DNA of 60,804 bases from a virus. The notes beneath the pieces are model-generated. The model saw nothing but the letters and a program-made list of their open reading frames with translations. It ran no database searches and was not told where the DNA came from. The stretch is taken from IMG/VR virus record IMGVR_UViG_3300035670_000221, positions 1 to 60,804 of that record; one strand, 5' to 3'. The first letter of the stretch is position 1, and the number at the start of each line of letters is the position of its first letter. Shown here piece after piece: positions 21,565-30,056 of the stretch. The position numbers were made by a program, and so were the translations under genes.

Positions 21565-23252
21565 TGGATAAAATACAATTAGCCAAAGCGTCAGCATATG
21601 ACGGAGCAACCTCCCCGTTCGATGGAGCGGGGTCTTTTTATTACCCGCAGGGTAATGCTCTAGATGAGCAGTATCAAATTCTAGGGCTATCTCCTGAGAA
21701 ATTAATTATTCCTAGAAACTATCATGCTGTTATTAAGATGTGCTATGACTTCTATCAGCGAGGGGGAGTAGTAGGAACTGTTATCAATAGACTTCAAGAG
21801 TTTACTATTACTGAAATACGAAACGGCCAAAAGAAAACCACGGACGAAGCGAACGCTTATTACGAGGCCGTGCTACGAAGAAACCCATCGAAAATGATGA
21901 GGTTCTTAAATAACGGGGCGTTGGAATATTACTTATCAGGTATGTTAATTCCTAGGGTAGATTTTGTAGAGGAACGGGGACGAGATATATCCCCTGACCT
22001 TAGACCTAATAAGGTTTATAAGTTTCCCATATTTGACTGGTACCCTCCGCTACTCACCTATATTGAGTGGGTAGGCTGGGGCAAGAGAAAGTTTTATATT
22101 AAGGTACCAACGGCAGACATACGATTAATCCGCAGTAGATCGGGAAAGAATATTAAGGAACAACAATTAAAGTTAAAGTTATATGAGACACAGTTTCCTC
22201 AGTATGTAGAAGAGATTCGAAATGGAGCAGACAAAATTGCCATTCCCGATCCAGACTACATACTACGAAAGGAAATCTCATATAGTCCTTATCCTACTCC
22301 CTATCTTTATAATGTATTAGAGCCGTTAACATTTAAACAACAACTTCGTCGGATGGACTTTGCGGTAGCATCTAGAGTCATTAACGCCATCCTACTTGTA
22401 CAGGAAGGCTCCGACAATTTCCCACTAACAGAAGAAACAAGAGAAAATCTTGATGAGTTAAAGACTCAGATACTTGCGCGTGCAAATAATCCTAGATTAA
22501 TTGAAAGATTGTTTATCCTGTTTTCTAACCACACGACTCAACTTAAGTGGATAACTCCTGATGTAGCAGCAATGTTGGATCAGGATAAGTATCGACAGGT
22601 TAATGATGAGTTGGGGCAGGGACTAGGTTTCTCTGCTGTGCTAGTAACAGGAGAGGCTAAGAGCGGACAGGGTTCAGAAATTTCTACTTGGGCTATCCAG
22701 CCGATGATGGAGCAGTTGCGGCAAGAATTAATTGACTGGGTAGCAGTACAGTATGAGATGTTAGGAGAGATGAATGGATTTAGGAATACTCCTGTTCCAT
22801 CATTTAAGCCTGTCAAACTACAGGACGCTGTAAAGAATGCGGCTGTATTTGCTCAAGCATTCAAGGAAGGAAACCTAAGCCGAACAACCCGAGATGATAT
22901 GTTGGGCATAGACTTTAATTCAGAAGTTGAATTAATGAAGGACGAATTAACAATCATGAAGGGTATGCCGCCATTCCCACCAATGCCGTACTCCCCACTC
23001 CCACCGGGAATGCAGGGAATGGGGCCGGATGGCAAATCAATTAACGGCAGACCGCAGGGAACGCAGAACACCCCGATCAACAATAGAAATACAGGCGTCA
23101 AGCCGTCAGGCCAAGAGCCTACTTCTAGACTGGCCGCAGAAATAATGGATGATGAGGAAGTACTCAACCTAATAAATAAGGTTGCCGAGTCTACAGGGAT
23201 CGAGATTACAGCAGATAAGTTAGAACAAATTGGCGGAATATTAGAAAATTGA
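21564..23252 (+). CDS. Portal protein (562 aa)
   Basis: GTG 21564 overlaps the terL stop by one base. Length, location and content (YDFYQRGGVVGTVINRLQEF, a long helical C-terminal half, proline-rich tail) fit the dodecameric head vertex channel. An intrinsic-terminator-like hairpin lies ~50 bases into the gene (CCCCG/CGGGG then TCTTTTT). The C-terminal region (MPPFPPMPYSPLPPGMQG, then NNRNTGVKPSGQ) is disordered and may face the head interior. The next gene starts within its stop (TGATG). Confidence 0.85.
   Translation: MDKIQLAKASAYDGATSPFDGAGSFYYPQGNALDEQYQILGLSPEKLIIPRNYHAVIKMCYDFYQRGGVVGTVINRLQEFTITEIRNGQKKTTDEANAYYEAVLRRNPSKMMRFLNNGALEYYLSGMLIPRVDFVEERGRDISPDLRPNKVYKFPIFDWYPPLLTYIEWVGWGKRKFYIKVPTADIRLIRSRSGKNIKEQQLKLKLYETQFPQYVEEIRNGADKIAIPDPDYILRKEISYSPYPTPYLYNVLEPLTFKQQLRRMDFAVASRVINAILLVQEGSDNFPLTEETRENLDELKTQILARANNPRLIERLFILFSNHTTQLKWITPDVAAMLDQDKYRQVNDELGQGLGFSAVLVTGEAKSGQGSEISTWAIQPMMEQLRQELIDWVAVQYEMLGEMNGFRNTPVPSFKPVKLQDAVKNAAVFAQAFKEGNLSRTTRDDMLGIDFNSEVELMKDELTIMKGMPPFPPMPYSPLPPGMQGMGPDGKSINGRPQGTQNTPINNRNTGVKPSGQEPTSRLAAEIMDDEEVLNLINKVAESTGIEITADKLEQIGGILEN
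21613..21642 (+). promoter_or_regulatory. Terminator-like hairpin inside the portal gene
   Basis: CCCCG (21613-21617) and CGGGG (21628-21632) flank a 10-base loop and are followed by TCTTTTTATT. It is in frame within codons ~17-26 of the portal gene, so if active it would reduce portal and downstream transcription relative to terminase. Confidence 0.4.
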
Positions 23253-23515
23253 TGAAGAATTATCCTATTGTAGCAGTATTTTGGGAAGACCATGTTCACT
23301 ATGAGCGGTCCCCAATGATCAAAACTAAAGATGCTATACCAACTCCTACCCTATCGGTGGGCGTGCTATACAGCGAAGATGACAGGGTAATGATTATTGT
23401 ATCGGATATAGAACGGTATAATGATCGTGACGAAGCGACTTATATGGTTATATTAAAGAGTACCGTGATAGCTAAGAAGGTATATGGTAAAATAAAACTA
23501 AGGTCATTAAGATAA
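23252..23515 (+). CDS. Small unknown protein in the head module (87 aa)
   Basis: ATG 23252 overlaps the portal TGA (TGATG), so translation is probably coupled; a TTG one codon earlier is the alternative. Beta-rich in character (VGVLYSEDDRVMIIVSD, YMVILKSTVIAKKVYGK). No motif, membrane segment or signal. Its place between portal and protease suggests a head-related role. Confidence 0.6.
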   Translation: MKNYPIVAVFWEDHVHYERSPMIKTKDAIPTPTLSVGVLYSEDDRVMIIVSDIERYNDRDEATYMVILKSTVIAKKVYGKIKLRSLR

Positions 23516-23582
23516 GTTGCGCCCAATTTAACGATTTATTAAGAAATATTATTATGGATAGTGGCCCTGGAGGGATGCCGCA

Positions 23583-23867
23583 ATGGAAATAGTTGTAGCA
23601 TTAATAGGCTCTCTAGGGGCAACCTTAATCGCTTTGATTGGATTATACGGGTCTTCTCGACTTGGTATAGGGGCCAATCAAGAAAAACTTGTCCACACAC
23701 TTACGGAAATAGTCGAAGCACAAGAAAAGAAAATAGAACAAATGCAAGAGTATATTAAAGAAAGGGACAAGATAATAGAGGTATTAGAACGCAGGGTGAA
23801 TGAATTAGAAACACTAACCATTGCCCAGTCTCAAAAACTTGCAGCACTAGGGAATTTAGAGAGGTGA
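23583..23867 (+). CDS. Single-TM coiled-coil protein (94 aa)
   Basis: ATG 23583 with GGAGGG upstream. An N-terminal hydrophobic segment (IVVALIGSLGATLIALIGLYG) precedes a charged coiled coil (EIVEAQEKKIEQMQEYIKERD) to the end. This N-in, coiled-coil-out topology resembles an inner-membrane spanin or a holin-like accessory protein, though the position between portal and protease is unusual for lysis genes. Function uncertain. Confidence 0.55.
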   Translation: MEIVVALIGSLGATLIALIGLYGSSRLGIGANQEKLVHTLTEIVEAQEKKIEQMQEYIKERDKIIEVLERRVNELETLTIAQSQKLAALGNLER

Positions 23868-23871
23868 TAAT

Positions 23872-24909
23872 GTGAAGAGTTCTACATTTAATATTGTCAT
23901 GTCCTCAATCGAGCGGCCCGAAGAATCTAACCCATTCTTGGTTACTGCTAAGTTTATCTTTGCAGACAATCAGCCGAACGATAACGGCATGGGCATTGAG
24001 TTTGAGGAGTTTCCCGCCGTAGCTGCTAGTGCGATTAATATGCCCGTAAAGATGAGATATTTAGGGGAAGGGATAGGAAACCACGCTGGTTCTATACCTA
24101 TCGGACATATTATACACATGGAGATAGAGGACGAACCTTTAAGCGAAGTCAAACGATTAATTGGTACAGCAGCACTTTATGCAGATGAGTACGAAGACGA
24201 AATAGGATTTTTATTTCAAGCATTTGCAGAAAATAAGGCTCCCGGCATTTCGTGGGAGTTAGCATATTCGGATAGTATAGTAAAGGATGGAATTCATTGG
24301 CTAAAGGGTATCATTACCAAAGCAGCCACATTCGTCAAATTTCCTGCTTATGGAAAGCGAACAGCATTACTTGCGCTTGCTTCCGATAGCAATTTATCTG
24401 ACGAAGAATTAGATGAGGAATTACTAAAGCTTACCAAGGCATCTTCTACAGATACGGGAGGTAACAAAGTGGAACTAGAGGAATTACAGAAAAGAATTGA
24501 GGAGTTGATGGCCGCACTTTCTGCTAAGGATGCAGAAATTGCGGATATCAGATCACAGCATGATTCGATTGTTGAGGAAAATAGCACGCTAAAGGATCAA
24601 ATGGCGGCTATACAAAAGAACGCACGGGTTGAAGAGAGAGCAAGAAAGTGGGTCGAGGCTGGATTTACATTCAGCGAGGACGCAGAAAAGGCTACAGAGA
24701 AGCGAGAGTTTCTTGCAAGTCTAGATGATAGTTTATTTGAGATATATCTATCTGACCTTGTTGCAGCGAAGGGCACACAGAAGCCCCCAGCCGAAGCGTC
24801 TGCCTCACGAAATACGGACGGCATTCCTAAGCCGGAAATAACGGATCAGGATGAGGAAATATCATTAGAGGAACTACGCCTAGCTCTTAGAACAGCGGCG
24901 CGGTCATAA
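23872..24909 (+). CDS. Prohead protease fused to scaffolding domain (345 aa)
   Basis: GTG 23872 follows AGAGGTGATAAT. Residues ~1-180 have the shape of a phage prohead protease (early beta strands, FPAVAASAINMPVKMRYLG, then GNHAGSIPIGHI with a candidate catalytic His, and GISWELAYSD); the His is clear but the Ser is not certain. Residues ~200-260 form a coiled coil typical of scaffolds (ELEELQKRIEELMAALSAKD), then an acidic tail. It lies just before the decoration and capsid genes, as in other phages. An internal GTG at 24469 probably makes scaffold alone. Confidence 0.75.
   Translation: MKSSTFNIVMSSIERPEESNPFLVTAKFIFADNQPNDNGMGIEFEEFPAVAASAINMPVKMRYLGEGIGNHAGSIPIGHIIHMEIEDEPLSEVKRLIGTAALYADEYEDEIGFLFQAFAENKAPGISWELAYSDSIVKDGIHWLKGIITKAATFVKFPAYGKRTALLALASDSNLSDEELDEELLKLTKASSTDTGGNKVELEELQKRIEELMAALSAKDAEIADIRSQHDSIVEENSTLKDQMAAIQKNARVEERARKWVEAGFTFSEDAEKATEKREFLASLDDSLFEIYLSDLVAAKGTQKPPAEASASRNTDGIPKPEITDQDEEISLEELRLALRTAARS
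24469..24909 (+). CDS. Free scaffolding protein from an internal start (146 aa)
   Basis: Within the protease-scaffold gene, GGAGG at 24457-24461 sits seven bases before in-frame GTG 24469, exactly at the border between protease and coiled coil. This matches the known strategy in lambda-like phages, where a nested gene gives excess scaffold. The product starts MELEELQKRIEELMAAL, is mostly coiled coil, and ends with the same acidic C terminus as the parent. Expression is inferred from the site. Confidence 0.55.
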   Translation: MELEELQKRIEELMAALSAKDAEIADIRSQHDSIVEENSTLKDQMAAIQKNARVEERARKWVEAGFTFSEDAEKATEKREFLASLDDSLFEIYLSDLVAAKGTQKPPAEASASRNTDGIPKPEITDQDEEISLEELRLALRTAARS

Positions 24910-24940
24910 CTAATTTATTTAAAGGAGGTTGAAGTATAAA

Positions 24941-25582
24941 ATGGCAGACGCAATCAATACTGGTAATCCCGTAACAACAGCGTTCGTAGTTAACAAGTAC
25001 GACGATATTGACGGTGCTAATATAAACCAGGAAACACCAAGAGGACGATTAGCGTTCCGAGACACTAATGGAAGAATGACACTTCCACGAACAACAGCAG
25101 AAGCAAACAAGGCTATGTTCCCCGTGGATTGGCCTAAGCCATTAAACCCTGCTCCATATTTCGATGGACCGGGACTAAACGGCACAACACTATATCCATT
25201 CAGCGATGGATCGAAGGATGCATCAGAGTCAACATACACTATGGACCCTGACCTAGCATTTTCTACTCCATGGCCCGCAGCAATTAAGCAGTATGATCTT
25301 CCCCCAGCACTCTATGGCCTACCAGTAACTTCTGGTAATAAGTGCCTAGTGTATGACGGTGGAGTATTCACATATGGCTCAGGCGCATATACCGGAGTTA
25401 TCTCTGACTATGTAATTGGCTCACCTGTGTATGCTGCATTTGATAGTGGCAATGAAGGAAAGATTGCTTATACAGTTTCAGGAGTAGCAACTGCTCGCTC
25501 TGTCGGTACAGTTTATTCTAAGGAAGTCTTTGGCGACCTAACTGTAACTGTTAAGTTAAAGGGTGTAGACGGTTTACTATAA
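24941..25582 (+). CDS. Head decoration-like protein (213 aa)
   Basis: ATG 24941 is favoured: AAAGGAGGT lies at 24921-24929 and an upstream in-frame TTG overlaps it. The protein is Pro/Gly-rich and beta-rich (PRGRLAFRDTNGRMTLP, YTGVISDYVIGSPVYAAF), without Cys pairs or membrane segments. It is located between scaffold and major capsid protein and has a very strong ribosome site, so it is probably abundant: a head-stabilising decoration protein or capsid accessory. Family not recognised. Confidence 0.6.
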   Translation: MADAINTGNPVTTAFVVNKYDDIDGANINQETPRGRLAFRDTNGRMTLPRTTAEANKAMFPVDWPKPLNPAPYFDGPGLNGTTLYPFSDGSKDASESTYTMDPDLAFSTPWPAAIKQYDLPPALYGLPVTSGNKCLVYDGGVFTYGSGAYTGVISDYVIGSPVYAAFDSGNEGKIAYTVSGVATARSVGTVYSKEVFGDLTVTVKLKGVDGLL

Positions 25583-25618
25583 TAATAGAAATCTAACAAA
25601 AGGAGGCGACGACTAGAG

Positions 25619-26614
25619 ATGAAGCAACTAACTCCCGAAATGCGAACAGCACTTGCTGAATTAGCGAAGAAAGATAAGAATGCTTTCGCACAGGTTATTA
25701 CAGAATATGTTGACCCCGTGTATCTGACATTCGATCTTGTAGGCCAGTTTATGGGCACAAGAGAGATGCAGTTCGGTGATATTTTGGTTAAGCGATTCAA
25801 GGGCAAGTATAATGTCCAGCAGATCGTACCCGGCCAGATTACACTAGGTCAGCAAATTTCAGTCCGAGACAAGGCAATGAGTATCAACCTAGATATCTTG
25901 TCTGCAAAGGCTGAATACAACACACTAGAATTAGAGCATGGTGGCCCAGCATTTACACCAGAGGCAGTACGACGAGACATTCAGGCGGCTCTTAATGAGA
26001 AGCTTGTTCTACGAACATGGAATGCTCTAGGAAATATCTGGACTACAGGAAATGCATCGGCACTAACAATTCCAGGCTCGGCTTATTCTAACTTTATTGA
26101 TGCAAGTGGAGAGCTTACTTCTACTGCTCTAGATAACGCAATCGACCATACCAATTATTGGGCTGGAAGCGTGCGGGCAATTATCGGAACAGAGGCAGCA
26201 TTAGCACCACTATCAACATTTGGTCAGTACAAGATCGTATCAAGTACAAATAATGTTGACTCGTATGTAACAATCAATGGACAGCCCTCAGGTACATTCC
26301 AGAATGTATCTCCATATGGCGACGGACCTAAGATTGTTGAGTCATATCGAGGCGTAAACAATATTGTTCGATTAAAGCAAATCTTCGACAATAGCGAATA
26401 CCCACCAAAGCCACTTCTACCTTCGGACTTTATTCTTGTAGTAGGAGACAATGTAGGCGAATTTATTACCTACGGTGGACCACAGTTTAAGGAATATGTT
26501 GATAACCGACCAACTCCTCCATACTGGAATTATGAAACATGGATTCAGTTTGGTATGATGATCTGGAATGCCCGAGGCATCACCAAGATCAAGGTTACTT
26601 CAAGCGTTCCGTGA
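25619..26614 (+). CDS. Major capsid protein (331 aa)
   Basis: Strong ribosome site AAAGGAGG about a dozen bases before ATG 25619. Length and position after protease-scaffold and decoration genes, and before a terminator, are standard for the HK97-fold capsid protein. The sequence shows a long N-terminal arm and helix (MRTALAELAKKDKNAFAQV), FGDILVKRFKGKY in the E-loop region, a helical P-domain part (FTPEAVRRDIQAALNEKL) and late beta strands (FILVVGDNVGEFITYGG). It would form the icosahedral shell. Assignment rests on gene order and layout. Confidence 0.8.
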   Translation: MKQLTPEMRTALAELAKKDKNAFAQVITEYVDPVYLTFDLVGQFMGTREMQFGDILVKRFKGKYNVQQIVPGQITLGQQISVRDKAMSINLDILSAKAEYNTLELEHGGPAFTPEAVRRDIQAALNEKLVLRTWNALGNIWTTGNASALTIPGSAYSNFIDASGELTSTALDNAIDHTNYWAGSVRAIIGTEAALAPLSTFGQYKIVSSTNNVDSYVTINGQPSGTFQNVSPYGDGPKIVESYRGVNNIVRLKQIFDNSEYPPKPLLPSDFILVVGDNVGEFITYGGPQFKEYVDNRPTPPYWNYETWIQFGMMIWNARGITKIKVTSSVP

Positions 26615-26652
26615 TAGCCCATAGTATAGGGTAACTGAATATTAAATAGTTG

Positions 26653-26700
26653 GGGCCATTCGGTCATTATCAAATGGCCGAGTGGCCCTTCATTTTTATT
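26653..26700 (+). terminator. Strong terminator after the capsid gene
   Basis: GGGCCATTCGGTCATT (26653-26668) pairs with AATGGCCGAGTGGCCC (26673-26688) over 16 positions with two G:U pairs and an ATCA loop, followed by TTCATTTTTATT. It may limit read-through from the abundant capsid transcript into connector genes. Confidence 0.85.
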
Positions 26701-26737
26701 AGAAGACGATCAGCATCTATAGGGTGCCAGGAGATTT

Positions 26738-27172
26738 ATGATGACTAGCTTGATTTATTACAAGAAGAATGTACCATTTAATGTTGGTATTAGATTTCAC
26801 ATCAGGGATAACGACGGTATGGTTCTTTCTAACCAGTATCCGTTCGTAGCAATTGAGCCAGAGAAGTTGCGAGACTTTATGATGGCTAACAAAGGCTCAA
26901 TTGAGAGAGGGCTTATTATTAAAACAGAAGAGCCTGACCTTAACATCAATAATGCTAATACGATTGATGATGAGCAAGCGGCACAGATAGTTAAGAATGT
27001 ATTTGTGCTTAAGAAGAAGCTAACAGAAATTTCATCGGAGACTGCGCTACTTAAATTATACGAAGCAGCAAAGTCACAGCGGCGATCAACCAAAGTGTTA
27101 GAGATGATAGAAGAGAGGTTAGCAGAAATTTCACCATTACTAATGCAGGGAATAACAACGGGAAGTGAGTAA
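26738..27172 (+). CDS. Connector-region protein (144 aa)
   Basis: ATG 26738 (or 26741) with CCAGGAG upstream. The N-terminal part is beta-rich (YYKKNVPFNVGIRFHIRD), and the C-terminal half is helical (EQAAQIVKNVFVLKKKLTEI, then STKVLEMIEERLAEI). It lies between capsid and head-tail adaptor. It may be a head accessory or a small adaptor; the family is not recognised. Confidence 0.6.
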   Translation: MMTSLIYYKKNVPFNVGIRFHIRDNDGMVLSNQYPFVAIEPEKLRDFMMANKGSIERGLIIKTEEPDLNINNANTIDDEQAAQIVKNVFVLKKKLTEISSETALLKLYEAAKSQRRSTKVLEMIEERLAEISPLLMQGITTGSE

Positions 27173-27177
27173 GCCCT

Positions 27178-27645
27178 ATGAATCTACTTGACTTGGTTCC
27201 ACAATTTAAGCGCCACCTTGGTCAGTACCAAGATACAACAAAGGATACTGATTCTACATTGGCTGCTTATCTTGCTGACGCAGTAGAAGCTTTACAATTT
27301 AGGTGGTCTAGGACTTATGCAATTACCTATACTGCTCCTAATTCATACGCTGTAGAGCCGGCGATTGCTAGCAAAGATAGACGGCCCATCATACTTATGG
27401 CTTCAATTATTTATAAGATGGGTAATCTCCAACTAGCAGGATTTAGGGACCAAGATTTCTCCTACGATCCACAGCAGGGACGACAGAATCCTATTCAAGT
27501 AGATGTTGAAGAACTGGCACGGTTTCTGCCAATATATAGATTAGCGAGAGCAAAGACCGCTTCGCTACGCGGATACAATAACGCGGTTAATCCTGAATCA
27601 TATCTAGGTGTACTGTATTCAGGAGGATATTATTACACACCGTAA
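27178..27645 (+). CDS. Head-tail adaptor protein (155 aa)
   Basis: ATG 27178 is five bases after the previous stop. It resembles head-tail connector proteins of the gp6/gp15 type: an N-terminal helix (LLDLVPQFKRHLGQY), YLADAVEALQFRW, and a later helical hairpin with PIILMASIIYKMGNLQLAG. Such proteins form a ring below the portal. Gene order after the capsid supports this. Confidence 0.65.
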   Translation: MNLLDLVPQFKRHLGQYQDTTKDTDSTLAAYLADAVEALQFRWSRTYAITYTAPNSYAVEPAIASKDRRPIILMASIIYKMGNLQLAGFRDQDFSYDPQQGRQNPIQVDVEELARFLPIYRLARAKTASLRGYNNAVNPESYLGVLYSGGYYYTP

Positions 27646-27656
27646 TGAGGTAAGGT

Positions 27657-28307
27657 ATGGTAACAATTTGCATCCCGACATATTTCGGCCCGCCCTTGGT
27701 TACAAATTGTGTGACTTCAATCATGGACAATGTAACCAATCCTATTATCATGGTATATAAGAATGATGTAGGCTGGCTTAAAGCATGTAATGAATTAATG
27801 TGGGCAACAACAACAGATATTATTCTATTAAACGATGATACTGTTGTTACATCAGATATTGTACAAGAAATGAAATCCCTTGCATATTCGGATGACCGTA
27901 TCGGAATTGTAGGAGGAAAGTCCCTGTCTCCTGATGGGGAACACATCAATAACTTTGGAATATATGTTGGATCAGATGGGAATACAGCACATAAATACTT
28001 TGGAGAATTAAAGGATAAAATTACGGAGCCTGTTACTCAGAAGTCAGTCGAAGGGTCATGTATGTATATTAAGAGAGAAGTTATTGATGCGATTGGCGTA
28101 TTCGATGAAAACTTTGGAATGGGCTACAGAGAAGAAGTTGATTATTGTTTTAGAGCAAGGGAAGCAGGGTACAAGATAGTATCCTCTCCTAAGGCAGAGT
28201 ACATACACTTGGTCAATCAAACTCATGGGCGATTGAATGTCCAGAATGACAAGTATGCGTACTTCATGGAAAAGTGGGGCGACAAACTCGCCACAGGAAA
28301 GATATAA
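27657..28307 (+). CDS. GT2-family glycosyltransferase (216 aa)
   Basis: Nucleotide-sugar-binding start VTICIPTYFGPPLVTNCV, donor-binding DxD-like LLNDDTVV (~residues 59-66), GSCMYIKREVIDAIGVFDENF and EEVDYCFRAREAGYKI, the usual order of a GT-A family 2 enzyme. It transfers a sugar from an activated donor to an acceptor. Its position within the head-tail connector module, translated with structural genes, suggests the acceptor is a virion protein (inference). ATG 27657 with GAGGTAAGG upstream. The next gene begins soon after its stop. Confidence 0.85.
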   Translation: MVTICIPTYFGPPLVTNCVTSIMDNVTNPIIMVYKNDVGWLKACNELMWATTTDIILLNDDTVVTSDIVQEMKSLAYSDDRIGIVGGKSLSPDGEHINNFGIYVGSDGNTAHKYFGELKDKITEPVTQKSVEGSCMYIKREVIDAIGVFDENFGMGYREEVDYCFRAREAGYKIVSSPKAEYIHLVNQTHGRLNVQNDKYAYFMEKWGDKLATGKI

Positions 28308-28318
28308 GGAGTAAAGGA

Positions 28319-29296
28319 ATGGGAAGGAATCCACAGCGAGGCGACTTAGCAATTTTCTACGGTGATAAGCGCAACAATGGTCAATATGATAATGGGGTCT
28401 GGATGGATATATTGGATATCCCCTATCTCCAAAGACTAGATGAATCAAAAGATTTTAATACTGTCATCCGAACATTATGGCTGGATGCGATTGGTTGGAG
28501 CAAAGAAATACGCTCACGGTATCCCGAAGTGGTGCAAATAGGGCTATCAGATCATCCGTTATCTACCCATATAAGTCGGCTGCCAGCCGATAAGCAGCTT
28601 GAATACATTCAGGATTTGCAGTACTTGGACGGCATTATGGCTCTTACAGAAGAAGAAAAGAGTTGGTACCAATATGCCGTTCCGTCTATCCCTGTAATCA
28701 AAGCTGGCCTACCATTTCCTGTAGAGAAATATGAGAAACAATATGGTCATCTACGGGACTCTGAGAAAGAGTTTATTGGTTTAGGTGTGGGTGCGGCAGA
28801 CAATGACAGGAACTTTATTTCGAATCTCCTAGTATTTAGAGAGCTTCGGAGAAGGAATCCTAATCTTGTCGGGGTGTTTCTATCTATCCCGCATCAGTTG
28901 ATGAATTATTGCACCTATATGGCTGATAACTTTGACGGAGTATATATCCATCAGCGGGAAAATATGGAATCCTATATGGAAATGCTTTCTAGATGCAAAC
29001 TCGTCATAAGTATGGCAGATAGAAACACACCCGGCAGAATACAAGGCGAAGCAGCGTTCTTACAAATTCCAGTTGTTGGTTCTAACAGGCTGGAATTACA
29101 GAGCGAGTTATATCCTGATCTAGCAGTTTCTCCGTTCGATGTAGAGGGCGCAGTAGAAGCAGCGAATAGAATACTAACAACAGATGAAGGAGAAATTATT
29201 TCTTCTGTCGCATACGATAGATTAGTTTCTAGATATGATTACGAACCTAGCAGAAAGAAGTTTGAAGACTTACTAGCAAAAATAAGAGGCGAGTAA
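28319..29296 (+). CDS. GT-B-like glycosyltransferase (325 aa)
   Basis: Start at ATG 28319 with ATAAGGAG upstream; an earlier in-frame start lies inside the previous gene. The C-terminal half has the GT-B donor-binding shape: FIGLGVGAADNDRNFISNL, MLSRCKLVISMADRNTPGR, GEAAFLQIPVVGSNR and a final helix that packs back. The N-terminal half is a Rossmann-like acceptor domain with VIRTLWLDAIGWSKE. Likely acts with the GT2 gene next to it, building a two-sugar unit (inference). The stop is one base before the next start. Confidence 0.7.
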   Translation: MGRNPQRGDLAIFYGDKRNNGQYDNGVWMDILDIPYLQRLDESKDFNTVIRTLWLDAIGWSKEIRSRYPEVVQIGLSDHPLSTHISRLPADKQLEYIQDLQYLDGIMALTEEEKSWYQYAVPSIPVIKAGLPFPVEKYEKQYGHLRDSEKEFIGLGVGAADNDRNFISNLLVFRELRRRNPNLVGVFLSIPHQLMNYCTYMADNFDGVYIHQRENMESYMEMLSRCKLVISMADRNTPGRIQGEAAFLQIPVVGSNRLELQSELYPDLAVSPFDVEGAVEAANRILTTDEGEIISSVAYDRLVSRYDYEPSRKKFEDLLAKIRGE

Positions 29297-29297
29297 T

Positions 29298-29768
29298 GTG
29301 CCGTTAATAATTAAGGTAAACCGTGATTGGGTAAAGAGAAACATAGACGACGGTAGAAAGAGCATTGGTCGCAATGTGACCTTCTACAATGTCGCACAAG
29401 CGCCGTGTAGCCTCTGTACGGCCTCTGGATACTATGACACGGTAAATGATACCACTTTCTATTTTAATTGCCCTGTGTGCAATGGACAGTACTATATAAA
29501 TACGGAAGTAGGTACAGAAGTACTAGCCCGAGTAAGGTGGTCAAATGACCAAGCAATTACTGCAACCCCAGGCGGGCGTTATTATATTGGGGATGCCACC
29601 GCTACCATAGAGGATAAATATCTATCGGTAGCGGAGGCTGCATTTAATGACACCGGCAAGGTTGTTGTCGATGACAAAGAAATGCAGATTATAAAGATTA
29701 TTCCTGAGGGCGCAATGGAAATCAATAGATATAAAGTAATATTAAAGGCTTATGGAGATAGAACATAG
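29298..29768 (+). CDS. Connector protein with zinc-ribbon motif (156 aa)
   Basis: GTG 29298. CSLCTASG and CPVCNGQ form two Cys pairs (a zinc site like those in small phage connector proteins and DnaJ-type knuckles). The rest is beta-rich (YYIGDATATIEDKY, VVVDDKEMQIIKI). The position between adaptor and tail genes suggests a head-closure protein. The family is not certain. Confidence 0.55.
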   Translation: MPLIIKVNRDWVKRNIDDGRKSIGRNVTFYNVAQAPCSLCTASGYYDTVNDTTFYFNCPVCNGQYYINTEVGTEVLARVRWSNDQAITATPGGRYYIGDATATIEDKYLSVAEAAFNDTGKVVVDDKEMQIIKIIPEGAMEINRYKVILKAYGDRT

Positions 29769-29788
29769 GAAAGGAAAGGAGATAAAAT

Positions 29789-30046
29789 ATGCAACCAAAT
29801 ATAGTTGTTTGTCCTTATTGTGATAAGGATTTTATTTATAATAAGGTAAATGGTATCTCACTAATACAAGCGGCGCAGGATATCGAGGCCCGTAAGAGGG
29901 TTTACATCAAACTAATGTTAGATATGTTACAAGATAGGCTCGATCCCAAAGAGTTTCCAGTAGTAAAGAAAATAGTCCTAGATCATTTCAATGATATGAT
30001 TCGTGATGTTCATACGATTACGGGGTTTGGGACAGAAGCAGAGTAG
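29789..30046 (+). CDS. Small protein with CPYC motif (85 aa)
   Basis: AAAGGAGATAAAAT precedes ATG 29789. The N terminus has VVCPYCDKDF, one half of a zinc site, and the rest is helical (ARKRVYIKLMLDMLQDRL). No family recognised; located among connector genes. Confidence 0.6.
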   Translation: MQPNIVVCPYCDKDFIYNKVNGISLIQAAQDIEARKRVYIKLMLDMLQDRLDPKEFPVVKKIVLDHFNDMIRDVHTITGFGTEAE

Positions 30047-30056
30047 GTGATCGGTA

